From contig NGBS01000888.1 of the NCBI GenBank assembly GCA_002245135.1, positions 62,001 to 126,000 of the forward strand: a stretch of 64,000 nucleotides of DNA. The letters run 5' to 3'. Shown here one piece after another: positions 1 to 13,100 of the stretch. Position 1 is the first letter of the stretch. Every line of letters begins with the position of its first letter. The position numbers were made by a program, and so were the translations under genes. The DNA is from Proteromonas lacertae. Taxonomy: Eukaryota > Sar > Bigyra > Opalinata > Proteromonadidae. The notes beneath the pieces are model-generated. The model did no database searches. It worked only from the letters and a program-made list of their open reading frames with translations, and was not told the origin of the DNA.

Positions 1-1743
1 TAGAGCTTTTATTCCTTTGTAATGAATACTATTACTTCTAATATCTATTCTTTTAAGATTCGTAAACTTACATAATTCTTCTGATAATAATATCATTGAT
101 TCATCATTTAAATTCATTTCTTTAAGATACAACAGATCATCTTTGTTGATTAATAAATGCATATGTGGAAGCAATAATTTGAATCCTTTTAAACCAACTG
201 GGTTACCTAATTCAATATAAACATTAAACAGAAACAATAAATACAAGTAATGTTAACATATTTTAATTTCATAAAAAATGGATTTGTTTTAATCAATGAT
301 TTAATGAAATGAGAACTAACACTACATCTTGATAATTCTAATTCCTGTAGATTCGGTAATTGAGAAAATAAGGATAGAAATGATAATTGATATTGGATTG
401 GAATTGTAAAATTATCTATATTAATAAAACTATTAAAATTATACTGCATTTAAGTTTTGTAGGATTTATAAGCTTCAATATTCGGAGGAAAAAATTCCTT
501 TTTTCTTCACATAAACACATATTCCATGATTTAATTAGAATTTTTTCATTTTCTTTTTCACAAAATATTAAAATCATTTCATCTAAATAACACTTTTCAC
601 ATTTTTCACATTCATGATGAATATGATACTCCATCATGCCTATTCTTGCATCTTCATTGCACAATCTCATCATTACTATTACAGATAGTATTCTTTCATT
701 TGGCTCATTATTGTTGTAATTTTTTATCAATTCGTATAGATGTTCTATTAATATTATTATATTTTATTTATACTTTTCCATTTGTCACTTTTCACATAAT
801 ATTTTGTTTGACATATAATATATGGTGAAATTTCTATGAAATAATCATTATTATATAATATTACTTTTCTATCTTCACATATCATTAAATTATTATTCTC
901 ATCTCTCATCATTTCGCTCATTTTCATCATTTCTTCTCTCAGCTCTTTTAAACTCAATCTATCCTCACTTTTCCCTTTTAACATTCTTTCTATCACCTCT
1001 TTCATCCACTCATCACATTCTACATCAATACTGTATTTACATCTCGCAATATTCTCTTTTGTTTTACTAATATTATCATCTTCAGAAAATGGTAATTTCT
1101 TGTTTATTATTTCATATAATATACATCCAACTGACCAAATCACACTTTTCTCTTTGCATTCTAATCCATTCAATTCTTCTGGGCTTTTAAAACACATATC
1201 ATATAATCTCATTTCCTCTTCTTTTCTCAATAGATCTAGGAACAAATCACATAACTTTACATCATTATCTCTTTCATATATTATATTACTACTCTTCAAA
1301 TTACTTATTTTTATATCATATTCACTCAATATTATCAATATATCACATATACTACATATCATATAAACAATTTCAGCATTTGAAAGAACTTTACTTCGAA
1401 TAATCTCTTCCATATCTTGAAAGTAATATTTTCTTTCTAATAGCAGCATACTACCCCCGATTAAGTGTATTTTAGATGGTATGATCATAGATAAACAACA
1501 ATCTAACAGCAATGAGATATTTTCTATCTTTTTCAATACTTTTCTCTCATTCATTTCATCAATATTTATCACCTTCAGCATTTTCTTTTCATTCTCTTTT
1601 TCTACGAAGAAATTTAACTCATTTTTACTCTTTTCTCTTCGTTTAATTATCTATTATATAAACATTATACTAGATACTTTCAAATTTGGTATATTACATG
1701 TTACGAATTTGTCCATATCATGTATTTGAGAAGAAAATATCAT
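1..1743 (-). CDS. Pseudokinase-LRR protein (3' end beyond window)
   Basis: Starts at the ATG at 1743 with a short first exon; a GTAT...TAG intron precedes the kinase-like exon, and a 29-nt intron lies at 745-773. The kinase-like part keeps a C-lobe (SPEEL, then WSVGCILYEIINKKLPF). The catalytic loop reads ISNLKSSN where HRDLKxxN is expected, and the DFG site reads DLF, so catalysis is probably lost. The downstream part is leucine-rich (LPNLQELELSRCSV) and runs off the left edge. It is a paralogue of the gene at 37778-39597, which lacks most of the C-lobe. Two frame breaks, near 440 and 222, lie in A/T-rich sequence and are either sequencing indels or decay. Pseudokinase-LRR is inferred from motifs only. 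Confidence 0.7.
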
Positions 1744-2018
1744 TCTTGAAAATTTAGTCGTTTCTATGGAATGTTCTATTCTTCTTTTTTTATTTTATTA
1801 CCCATTTTCTATATTAATTCAACATCCATCATGTTTCAACACTCTTATATTATACTGTTGATGTAATTTCACTTTAACTATGTGATAACTCATTTCTTCT
1901 AATAATTTGATATGCAGTTAGTGCATCACTTTAAATACTAGCGCATTATTGATATATCAATTTAATTGCTTAGAAAATAAGAAAAATAATTTTGTTTCAA
2001 AATATTGATTCGTTTCAT
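1741..2018 (-). promoter_or_regulatory. Upstream region shared with the 37.8-kb paralogue
   Basis: On the minus strand, GAAACGACTAAATTTTCAA lies directly before the start codon (1741-1764) and a related GAAACGAATCAAT lies at about 2004-2018. The paralogue has GAAACGACTCAATTTTCAA at its start (37757-37780) and GAAACGACTAAAT at 37501-37512. The flanking AAACAAAATT-rich sequence is also alike. Either this is a conserved promoter element or the duplication unit included the promoter. Nothing else is recognised between 1744 and 2145. Confidence 0.45.
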
Positions 2019-2145
2019 ATTTTCAATTATTATTTTTTAAATATATTTTAATTATCTAATTATATTACTTTCATTATTTATATATATATATTTATAATTA
2101 ATATACAATAAACATCAAAATACATACAAATTTTATATAATGTCA

Positions 2146-4130
2146 TTATTGAGTTAAATAATCACTCACTTCACTATCAGATACTACTATCTTCTTCTTT
2201 CGACTATATCTTGACTTAGAACTCTTCTTCTTTATTGATTTTTTTTCTTTCTCTTCTACAACACTCTTTAATTCAGGATTTATTATTTCTCCATCAACTT
2301 GTTTAAATTTTTGACTTTCTTTATCAAAATATAATACACTACTACCTAATTCACCATTAAATCTATTCTTCTTTATATCCAATATCTTTTTACCTTCCAC
2401 ATATTGAAGTATTATTATATTATCAGCTTCTTGAGTTGCTTTTGCTGAACCAAATACAGAACTGATATTTAATATTGATCCATCAGCTTCTTTTCGAGGA
2501 TGAATTACTAAGGTTATATGAATATTGTGATTTGAACTAAATTTTCGAAATGAATCCAAAGCTTTATCCATCATATCAAATTTTTCATATCCATAGATAT
2601 AATTGCTCATCATAAATTGTAAATTATCGATTATCTATTTGTATATTAAACAATGCATATATATATATATATATATACTATATGTTGCACATCATATGTA
2701 TAAACAGCATAATCCATCGCATCTAATACTTGATTCAGATCAGTTGATCCATAGAATTTCAAAAATCGAATTGGTAATAATGAAAATTTTTGGCATAATT
2801 CTAAATAATTATTCTTATCAACTGTTAATGGTTTTTCATTATATTGTTGTAACATCTTATTTATTAATCTTCGATTAGTTATTTCAAATGAACCCCATAA
2901 TGTTTGAACTCCTTTCTTAGCATAATCAATTGATATTTGACTTAATAAAGTTGTTTTACCACATCCTGTTGGACCTGTTAAGATAGTCAATTCACCTCGT
3001 CTTAATCCTTTTATTGTCTTATTGATTATTGGTAATGTTTCACATTCTATTCCATTTAATTTATCTTTGTTTAATAAATCATAATAAATATCATCTTGAA
3101 TATCATCAAATGATAAGATGGATTGATGCTGAATAGGTTTTGCCATTTTCAATATATCATTCATATTGTATTTATTTAATAAAGCATCGTGTGGTGATAT
3201 TGGAACAGTTGGAAATTGATCATTTGGAAGAGGTTTGATATTTTTACATCTTTTATAACCTAACTTCTTAATAAAACTTTCAATTGATTCTTGAATTATT
3301 ACATCATTATCCATCCAAAATGTTATATTGTTGAAGTTCTCTAAATGAGGAAGTAACTAGATAAATATATTATATATAATTTAATATATTTATATACACT
3401 GACAGGGAATTGCATATTATTATAAGATAGTGAAACAACAGGCAACTTTGTTGATTGGTATATTGATAATGCATTCAATTCAGTATTTGTAATAATCAAT
3501 GAATTAGATGATTTTATTACTATATATATATATATATATACAAATATAATAAATAATAAATATATACGTTTTGTCCAACCAAATAATCCTTCAGATCCAC
3601 TATTAATTACATATTTCTGATGAGTTTTATCTTCAATACTAACTAATCTCATTTTCTTTATATTATAATTATTATAATCAATATATGGGTATAAAACACA
3701 TTTTTCTGTCACTTTTTCATTATTTTTGTAGAATGTACCATTACAAGCACCAACGGAATATTTGTTCAATGTATCTGGAGATATTTTACATTCATCTACT
3801 AAATATTCTAAAACACTTTTAAATTCATCTTTTTTCAATAATTGATTATTGAATAACTCTATATCTTCGTTGGTTATTTTTATAAATTTATTGTAATTTG
3901 TCATACTTGATTCACTATCTATTCACATAAATATTACCAATTTATGAATTAATACTCTTAATATCTCCAAATGCTTGTTTTAAATCATACCATGATCCAT
4001 TTGTACCACAACTACTACAACTAAATGACCCAGTAGTTTTGTTAATAGATCTAAATGGAGTTATTCAACCAATTATACAATTTAAAACTAGATGATCTTC
4101 CTTTTCTTACACAAAATGGACCTATGCTAT
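2146..4130 (-). CDS. TWNK: Twinkle-type mitochondrial primase-helicase
   Basis: Homologue of the T7 gp4-like replicative helicase of mitochondrial DNA. It shows a zinc-ribbon-like CSSCG segment (about 4010-4030), a TOPRIM-like middle region, then the helicase: Walker A GPTGCGKTT near 2960, LWGSFEI (H1), IIDNLQF (H2) after an intron, HITLVIHPRKE (H3), ATQEADNIIILQ (H4) and KNRFNGELG. The order and the HPRK and KNRF signatures are typical of Twinkle. At least four introns are visible. One, after VQHI near 2680, holds a long (TA)n run; another holds (TA)n near 3530. The true start and targeting peptide are not resolved: reading frames upstream of 4100 are broken, perhaps by an indel, and an ATG at 4189 is only a candidate. 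Confidence 0.88.
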
Positions 4131-4189
4131 ATATAAATATATATACAATCTCTAATGATAAAACTGTTTGGAGTAGAAGAAAGTGACAT

Positions 4190-4691
4190 ATTCTTTCTAT
4201 CTAGATAGTTTTTTATATCTATATCGGAAATCTATAGCAATATATAATGCATATATATACTTGAAAATGTTTAGAAACAAAAGTAGAGAAACAATTAATG
4301 GATCTCATGTGCTTAAATCTATTAGCATATCTTAAGCTTTTCTATAGATAATAATTTATGATTATACATTCAATATTCTTAACATTATCAATTCAGTAAA
4401 TTTCTGGGGGATAAAATATTTCGAAAATATTTCGATTAACCAAGAAATTTAAAACATTAAATGTAAGGAATTTGTCTATTCAAATAAAAAGAAAGTTTAT
4501 GAAAGTTCATTCAAAATACTGTATTATAAATAATCTCTCTTTATTAATGACTCTTCACATAAAAGAGTGAAATTATTACTAAATTGTGAAAAAAAAAGAG
4601 CAGATAAAGATAAATGAATTATTAATTAAAATATTATAGTTATCATCATAACTTTAACTACTACTTCTTAGAAAATAATCTCTTTTTCTAT
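4190..4691. other. Gene-free stretch between Twinkle and the acidic protein
   Basis: AT-rich, with no convincing exon on either strand. It could hold the 5' untranslated region or first exon of Twinkle. A small inverted repeat (CTCTT...AAGAG near 4550-4568) is too weak to call. Confidence 0.4.
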
Positions 4692-5919
4692 TCAATATAT
4701 TCTTAATATATACTCAACCATATTCATCATTTCAAATTTTCTCTTCATATTTAATGGTGGGCTTACATCTTGACTTTGATTTACTACTAGTAATGACAGT
4801 ATATATATCTATATCTATATATATTTATACCTGATCTTAATGGTATTTTATATGCTTTTTCACATCCTTCATATATATTATAATAGAATAAACCATCACT
4901 TGATTTATTCTCATAATTATATAATGTCTTTTGTTTGTTGAAAGGTTGAACATAGAAATATTTTGATTTATCATTTGGGTCAGGGAAATGGAATGTTGGA
5001 TATACATAAGGCTAATAATACATAATAATAATAATAAATACTGGACAAACAGGATGTAATTCATTTACTCTCTTTATTATAACTTCTTTTTCTGATGTTT
5101 TCTTTTCACATTTTTCTTCATTTACTTTGATTTCTTTCTTAATATCGTTTTCTTCTTCTTCTTCTTCTTCTTCTTCTTTTATACTACCATCTGAATCACT
5201 TACTGATGATATTATCTTTTGTTTTTTTATTGTCTTTTCATTCTTTCTTACAGCAACTGTAACAATATCAATCCTTTTTTCATCTGGAGAGTTAAATTGA
5301 ACATCATATTGTATCAATGGTAGATTAGAATCATATATAACTGGCTTATGAATTATTAACTTTGATAATATTGGAGTGCTAACAAATATATATGACATAT
5401 CTATTGATTTATTTAACATGTATTCTTTTATTTCATCAAATGTTATATATAAAAATGGTCTGTGTTTTGAATATAACTGAGATACATGACTTGTAATTTC
5501 CTATTTAAAATAAAAGAATGAATAATTATTTATTACCATACTCTATGTATTGTTTCTATAATACCCATTTCGTGATATAAATCTGCAGATATGGGTATCT
5601 TTACTTTTTTCTACATATATGTATGTATCTTATGTTGTATACAATGTTATGCAACTCAGGACTTATGTTATATGTTCCATCTTCAGAACTTTCTATCATA
5701 CCAAACTCTAAATGTTATTAAAAAATAATAGTCACATACTTTCAGCTACTTTTAAAATAACTTTCCAATCTGGAGCATTAGAAAAGCCTATTTATATAAA
5801 AAGAACCAAATGACACTATCAAAATAAGAGACTTGTATTTTCTGATTTTTAGCAAATACAGCATCAAGTTGATATATAGAAGAATCAACTTGGAAGTAGT
5901 TTTGCTTTGTTGAAGTCAT
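4692..5919 (-). CDS. Acidic protein of unknown function
   Basis: Reconstructed from the ATG at 5919 through about seven exons to a TGA at 4692-4694, roughly 330 residues. Introns are short GTAT/GTGT...TAG; one is 29 nt starting GTGTCATTTGG. The central exon (5050-5419) contains a run of about nine glutamates amid Lys/Glu-rich sequence. The C-terminal exon reads FHFPDPNDKSKYFYVQPF and GLFYYNIYEGCEKAY. No family is recognised. The acidic low-complexity hinge between two ordered parts resembles nuclear or chromatin-associated proteins, which is only a guess. It is divergent from the SANT/Myb-like gene with 45 bp between start codons. Confidence 0.7.
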
Positions 5920-5964
5920 AATACAGAATACAAATGTATTTGTTGTATTTCTAAAATATTCTAA
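5920..5964. promoter_or_regulatory. 45-bp divergent promoter
   Basis: The whole space between two divergent start codons is 45 bp and contains a 7-bp inverted repeat, AATACAA (5927-5933) and TTGTATT (5943-5949). No TATA box or other known element is evident. Confidence 0.45.
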
Positions 5965-8063
5965 ATGAATTTGAATGAGAATAAAATTGAACTAATAACT
6001 CAATTGAATGAAGATTATGACATAGATGAAGTAAATCCTTTACCTAATGAAACTCAAAATATAATTTCACAACAATTTGGTCAAATAAAGTTTTTGCATG
6101 CTTTAGCTAGGTATGGAAGCAATTGGAGTGACATTATTAAACTAATGCCGAATATAACTATAGAAACAGTATAATTGATTGATTTTAATATGAATAGGCA
6201 AAAGAACTAGCAAAAGCATCTATATTAAATATGAACATGGAAAGTAAAATTTCTTTTTTGATAATAAAAAGACAGTATATGTATTTGCAATTTTTAGAAG
6301 AAGGAGATTCTAAAACAAAAAGTGATATAGAAGATATTGACAATGAAATATTGTTAATATTATGTGATTTAAAAAGAGCATCCTCTGCAAAGAGTAAAGA
6401 AATATTAGAAGAAGTAGTTAATAATACATTTTTTTATTATTCAAAAAGCAGTTTGATTTTGTTTTATTTATATGATCAACAGTTAGGTTCTGTTCCAAAA
6501 GATTTCCTTTTAGAACATCAACATAATATGGATATATTCTTATTACCAACATCTTATCAATACGATTTTCCTGATGATATTCCCTGTATGAGTGAAAATC
6601 ATTATAATTATCACTTTTTACAACAACATAAACAATCAATTCACAAAGAATTAAAGAAAGTGAGAAGATATATTGATTATCCATTATATGGTAAATCAGT
6701 TGTTGTTGAACCAGTTGTTGTAAATAATAATAATGAATATAATGAAAGTACAATAGCATCTTCAACCTTCATTTCAACACCATCATCACCTCAATCATTT
6801 ACTCCACCTAAAACAACAACAACAAAATCAAAAACAAAAGATGAAGCAATATCTCGATTAGTTTCAATTGACAATAGTATAGCTTCTATCAATAATAATG
6901 ATGATAATAATAATGAGGTGAAGAAAAAGCCATTCTATATAAGACCACTGAAAGACTCTATATCTAATAATCATAGTGATATTATAGAGAATAATTATAT
7001 TCCCACAAATGTTGAAAATAATAATAATAATAATAATAATAATTTCAACAGTAGTAGTAGTATCGATGAAGATGATTTAGCAACATCATCTTCTGATAGT
7101 TCAATTATGAGTAGTTTTGATGCTAATGATAATAAAATTCATGATAATGTATGTAAAGATGATGCTGATGTTGATGATATAAATGACGATGATTTAGTTA
7201 AATATGCAGATGATTTACAATATGCATCAGATTCAGATTTAGACGAGGAAGAGAAAATACAGCTTCAGCTTGATCTACAACAGTTAAAACAAAATCAGCA
7301 ACTACAGGAGCAAGAATCTAATTATGAGAATGATCAAAGTATAAATCAAATAAATAATAATAATAATGAACCTCAAAAACCAGTAAAACAGCGTTTATTA
7401 ATGCCAAAATATGATTATCCACAACAACAACAACAACAACAACAACAATATCCTCCACCACCACCATCTCAACAAAAACAACTTAAAGTATCTTCAAATC
7501 AAACACCAATTCCAATACTACCATTACCATTTGTAAATCAATCACCACCATCAAAACAAACAACAGCAACAACAGCAACAACAAAACAGAAAACAATACC
7601 ACCACCACCACCACCATCACCACCACCACCACCACAACAACAACAACAATCATATCCTCAACATACAATGAGAAATACACATCCATATCAAAATGGAAAT
7701 GATTATTATCATAATAATAACTACTATTATAGAGATAGATATGAAGTAGATGGTAGTAATGAAGATAGTGAAGGATTTGATCATGAACATATTAGTAAAG
7801 ATGATTTAAATGATGAAGATTATGGGAAAATAAATAATAATGTAAAGAAAAGAAAAAGAAGAACAAAACAACAGATAGAATATGAAAAAAAACCTAAAGA
7901 ACAAACAAGAGAGAATAAAGAAAATAATAATAGTTATGGTACATTAAGACAGTTTATGATTGATGCTAATATTCCCATGTATACTCCAAGAAATCAACCA
8001 AATGTTAGGTATATACCAATTCTTTTTTCAACTCCAATATTTTGTATAAATGTTAGTAAATAG
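5965..8063 (+). CDS. SANT/Myb-like nuclear protein with low-complexity body
   Basis: Exon 1 (5965-6168) reads FLHALARYGSNWSDIIKLM, a SANT/Myb-like helix pattern, and continues after a ~30-nt intron with TAKELAKASILNMNMESK. The body is dominated by Asn, Gln, Pro and Asp/Ser runs (poly-N near 7020-7045, poly-Q near 7425-7450, Pro runs near 7455 and 7595-7635). Near 7850 a basic KKRKRRTKQQIEYEK resembles an AT-hook or nuclear localisation signal. The last codons may be split by an intron starting at 8008; the protein ends at 8063 either way. Role inferred: DNA or chromatin binding. The SANT call rests on one short segment. Confidence 0.7.
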
Positions 8064-8089
8064 TTTATATTAAAAAGTGTTTTGACATT

Positions 8090-9914
8090 ATGTTTAGTGT
8101 TTTTTGTGTATTTAAAACGAAAGAATTAATGAAACGATCATATTTTTACTATTTAAAAATGAAGCAAAAGATTCTGTTTACCAAAATTATTTTACCTTCG
8201 TTGTTAATAGTATTATTAGGCTTTATATATGGAGGAGGTTTAAATTACACTATCACAGTAACAGGATCTAAAAATTCAAAATATAATGGAGTATATGTTA
8301 TGGCTAATAAAAATGGTTATGGATACGTTAAATTAGATAATAGTCAAATGTTCAGAAAGATTGAGGAAAGAAATTCCTTATATAGACTTCAAAACAACCT
8401 GTACCTATCTACAAATCATCAATATACCAATTTTGCTGCTTCATCACCAACCATAGTTGGAAGTCCTAATGAAAAAGAGTATAAATGGACATTATCAGAA
8501 GAGATGGCATGTGAAGGTAATAGTCCGTCCATTCCAAAAGAAATGAAATGTGCAGATGGATCAATACTTAAAATAGCAAAATATGGTATTAGATTCCAAG
8601 ATAAGCAATTCTTCACATCCTATCCAATAGTGACATACATAGTATATTGTCCAGTAACATGCATCATATTTTTAATATGTGTATTATGGCATTTAAAGAA
8701 ATTCGATGAAGATTTAGATGATGGTCCTTATACAATGAGTTATGAAGATTGTGTAGTAAAAGGTGAGTATATGAGATTATTCTATGCAGCATTTTCTCAT
8801 GGAGGGTTCTTACACATTGCATTTAATATGATGTCATTCTGTTCATTGTATATAATCGAAGAAATGTATGGAAGTTATTATTATTTAAGTTTATCATTGA
8901 ATTTGATAGTTTTAACAGGTGTTACTGCGCTATTTATGTCATATATTTTAATATATTATTTTGATTTTACTTCTTATTATTATCAAAGATCTTTAGGTTT
9001 TTCTGGTGTATTATTTGCTTTAATGTCATTTTTGATATTGAAATCTGACAATTATTGTCCTATACCAATGTTGCCATTCTGTTTTAATACTTATCATATT
9101 AATTTATATTTCTTCAAGTATTTATATATATATATATTTTTTTTTTTCATTATTATTATTAGATTACCAGTATCAGGAGCACCATTTCTAACTTTAATAT
9201 TATTACAAATATTAATACCAAATGTTTCATTTATTGGGCATTTATCTGGAATTGTATTGGGATATCTAACAGGTTGGGGATGGTTTGACTTTATTACTGT
9301 TCCATTAGCATTTTCATTTTTAGCGTGTCTATCTCTATATCATTTACCAACTGATAGTTCAATATATAAGATACAAGGATTGTCAGATGCAGATGAGAAT
9401 GTGATTGAAATGAAATTTCCTCAGAAATATATTAGTGCATCTCTTTTGTTTATTGGGACTTTACCAATTTTGTATTTTAATGATTATGCAACAATGATAG
9501 CTACTATGTTTTTATGTAGTTTGTTCTTCTATACAATTGTGAAGTATTTTAGATGTATTTAATATTATATATATATATATATATATCATAGATCATAAAC
9601 TAGTGGAATGTAATTTCTATATGAGAGCATTCATTATTGTTGGATTTACACTATATATTACTATGTGCTATGATTTAGGATATAATCTTGCATTATGGCC
9701 ATATTATACGTATATTTATATTCATTTTTATTGTAGATTTAATGAATTATTTTCTAAATATTCAATTATTGGGTATTTATCTCAAGTGATTTATTTGGTG
9801 TTACTGTTAATTGTGTTGGTTTGGTCATTAGATCTAGTTATGGGAACTTCCTACGGTAAATCGACATTTAATTCTCAATTCACCGAAAGTATTTTTATTC
9901 TAATTCATCTATAA
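8090..9914 (+). CDS. Rhomboid-family intramembrane serine protease
   Basis: Polytopic membrane protein with the rhomboid signatures HGGFLHIAFNMM (near 8797), the catalytic serine motif LGFSGVLFA (near 8992) and the catalytic histidine motif FIGHLSGIVLGY (near 9230). One N-terminal membrane segment precedes a soluble lumenal region (about residues 50-180) with SKYNGVYVMANKNG, unlike small rhomboids. Three introns follow: 9118-9162 (45 nt, stop-free, multiple of three), a (TA)n intron near 9560-9594, and a 27-nt stop-free one near 9709. After the (TA)n intron the frame continues through more membrane helices to 9914. An internal start at 8159 is possible. Substrate unknown. Confidence 0.85.
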
Positions 9915-10167
9915 TAGTGTTTACTTATCATCCAAGACAAGTCATTCGAAATGGAGTAATTAGTCACGTATAATCTTTTAATTACCCATACTTATTTGTA
10001 TTTCTTTCTTGTTTTTTGTAATAATGAAGTGGTGGACGAAATAGAAAAGATTAAAGCATTTAATTAATAAAATTGAACTAACCAATTAAATAGTCAGTCA
10101 AATGATAAAAATATCCAAGCCAAGCCTTCTTTTGTATTTCGATTTTCTTAATCATTAGTGAGTAACA
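9915..10167. other. Intergenic, nothing recognised
   Basis: About 250 bp of AT-rich DNA between the rhomboid stop and the next start. No RNA gene or motif is seen. Confidence 0.5.
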
Positions 10168-13100
10168 ATGTCTGCAAACGATTCGGAAAATGAAGAACAC
10201 CAAGAAGAAACTGGCCTTCCTATTTGCTCCCTCAAACTCGTGTCAGCTATCTCTGGAATAGATGAAGCTATTGTTAATATCTCAATGAACATACAAGGTA
10301 ACAAAGAAGGAAACATTTATAGGTTATATGGTCAACAATGTATAGTTCTGATAATCTCCTAGGTTATAATCTGAATGACGCTTTAAAAAAAGAGGAAGAT
10401 TATCAGCTCCTTCAAGTTATCGGTAAGAACTTATGTGGAGATAATGAAGAAGTAAATATTGATATATCCTTTGAATTTCTCTAATTACAGATATTTTCCT
10501 TAATTTAATATTTACTTACAAGCATTCAACTGTTTATCAGGTAGACAGTACAGATTGCGAGTTGCTTATGTAAATGGTGAAAAGGAAGAATATATTAGTG
10601 ATGAAACTATCATTAAAACACCAGCTGCACCACCACAAAAACCAACCAATGTCATTGCTACTGCTACTACCAACACTTCATTTGTCGTATATCAATTAAT
10701 AATCTAATTTCTAGTTAAAATGGGGTATGGAGAATGATAATGGTTCAATAATCACCCATTACAAATTAGAAGCTAAAGAGTCAGATGCTTCAATGTATAT
10801 GACAATCTATACAGGAAAAGAAGATTCATTTGAGTATAAGAATCTCAAACCATCCACTACCTACTGTTTCAGAGTAAAAGCAATGAGTAGTTTAGGCTGT
10901 TCAGAATATTCTAATGTCAGTGAAATCAAGACTTATACAAGTATTACCAATCCACCAAGAAATCTCACCATCAGTGACCTTAACAGTGGTGGATGTTATT
11001 TAGAATGGAAAGAACCTGAAGGATATGATGAGAAGGACTGTCCCGCTAACTATATGGTGGAAATAAGTGAAAATGACGATTGGTATTCAATCTACTATAA
11101 TGGGCCAAAGACACGGTATATTTAATATATATAATATGAATAGTTGTGAATTTCGAAACTTATTATCTAATACTGAGTACTTTGCAAGAGTTAGTTTTGT
11201 TAATTTAGATGAATCTTTAACCACTTCAGACAAAATCACATTTATATCATTTTTATAAAGAATATATATATATATATATATATAACGGTTTATTTAATTT
11301 AAATATTTCACAGAACTGAAGAGATGTTTCCATCGATTTGTAATCCTCCAATAATATCTGATGAAGAAGGTGCAATGAATGACAATAACCAACTAGAATT
11401 AACTTGGTCAATCGTAGATGAATCAATAATTGGAGTATATTATCAATTAGAAATGTGTTTGGATGATGGAAATAACAACTTCACTGCCATTTATAATGGT
11501 CAAAACACATATTTTGATGTGATTGGATTAAATGCAGGTGAGACATATTTGTTCCGTGTTTGTGCTTATAATAATATTGGTAGAGGTCCTTACAGTTCAG
11601 TATCACGATATACAATCGAAGCAGTTCGACGTAGTACAATCAGTGGTGTAAAAATCACAAGTATTACTCCAACAACAGTATCATTTGAATGGGATGAAGT
11701 AGAATTTATTGATGCTCCAGTTTCAACTTATCAATTGTTTTATAAATTATTAGATGATTTAAGAGGTGAATATAATAATAATAATAATAATAATGAGATG
11801 AGTTATTATGAATATAATCGTCAAATGATAGAACCTGGTGAACTTGTTGAAGTATATATATATATATATTATTATTATTATTATATAAATAGTATTTTGT
11901 AAAGAAAGGAATGTATCGTAAAGGTATATTCAACTATGTAACAGATGATAAATATTATTATTTAACTGATTTATATACTAAACGATCAATGTATAAATAT
12001 CGATATCAAATCAAGAGAATCATGAAATATAAAAGTGGTTATATCAACAAATTTGAAAATAGAATATCTCCAGTCTTTCGTAAAGCATTCGATACATTAT
12101 TAACACGTTGTACAGTAAAGAAATTACTAAGTGGTCATCATTATGCCTTTTACATATTTGCTAAAACAACGAATGGTCAAAAGAAATCAAGTGAAACAAT
12201 GTATATTTCTACTCCAATGAATGATGTATTTAAACCAAATCCACCTGAATTGAAATATAAGACAAGTACAAGTTTAACCTTAAAATGGAGTGATGATGGA
12301 AGTATAGAAAATGAAAATCGAAAAATTGTGGTTTGGATATTGACTATTGATAATTATAGTGATAAAAATCCAGTAGTTTATTCAGTATATATATATAATA
12401 TTGTTTTAAATAGGGAACTGATACTGAATATACAGTAAATGATTTAAGTCCAGGAAGAGCTTATCGTTTTATTTTATTCTGTAAAACTAGTAGTGGTTAT
12501 AGTGAAGGAAGTGATACAATTGGTTATTGTACATTATCCTCAGTTCCGTCCAAGACCAAATCCTCCAATGATAAAAACTGAATATGAATATGATGAAGAA
12601 AATGAAGATAATTATAATAATAATAATAATAATAATAATGAAAACTCCATAAAGTTGGAATGGTCATTTCCAATGATAGATAATGGTCATCGAATTGATA
12701 AAAATATCTTAATGATGAGTGAAGATAATAAAAATTGGAAAGAAATCTTCAGTGGTCGTGAAACAGAATATGAAATGAAATCTTTAGAAAGTGGTAAAGA
12801 ATATTATTTCCAATTATTTAGTCATAATTTAAAAGGTAAAAGTGAAGGAAGTAAAATTGTGAAATATAAAACAAATGCAAATACTCCATTAAGTCCATTA
12901 GCTCCAATCTTAAGTAGTCCTCCCAGTGCAAATTCAATAAGTTTACAATGGAATAAACCAAAAGATAATGGAAGTGAAATTCAATATTATATAATCGAAA
13001 ATGATAAAAATGAGAATTGTTCAATAATATCAAATACGAAATATACAATCGAAGATTTAAAAAGTGAAACAAATTATCGATTTCGTGTATATGCTGTAAA

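Noticed and set aside
2656-2680. TA runs as possible replication origin or attachment sites
   Set aside because: They sit inside introns at many genes (also near 3530, 9570, 11265, 26195, 57120), so they are intronic microsatellites.
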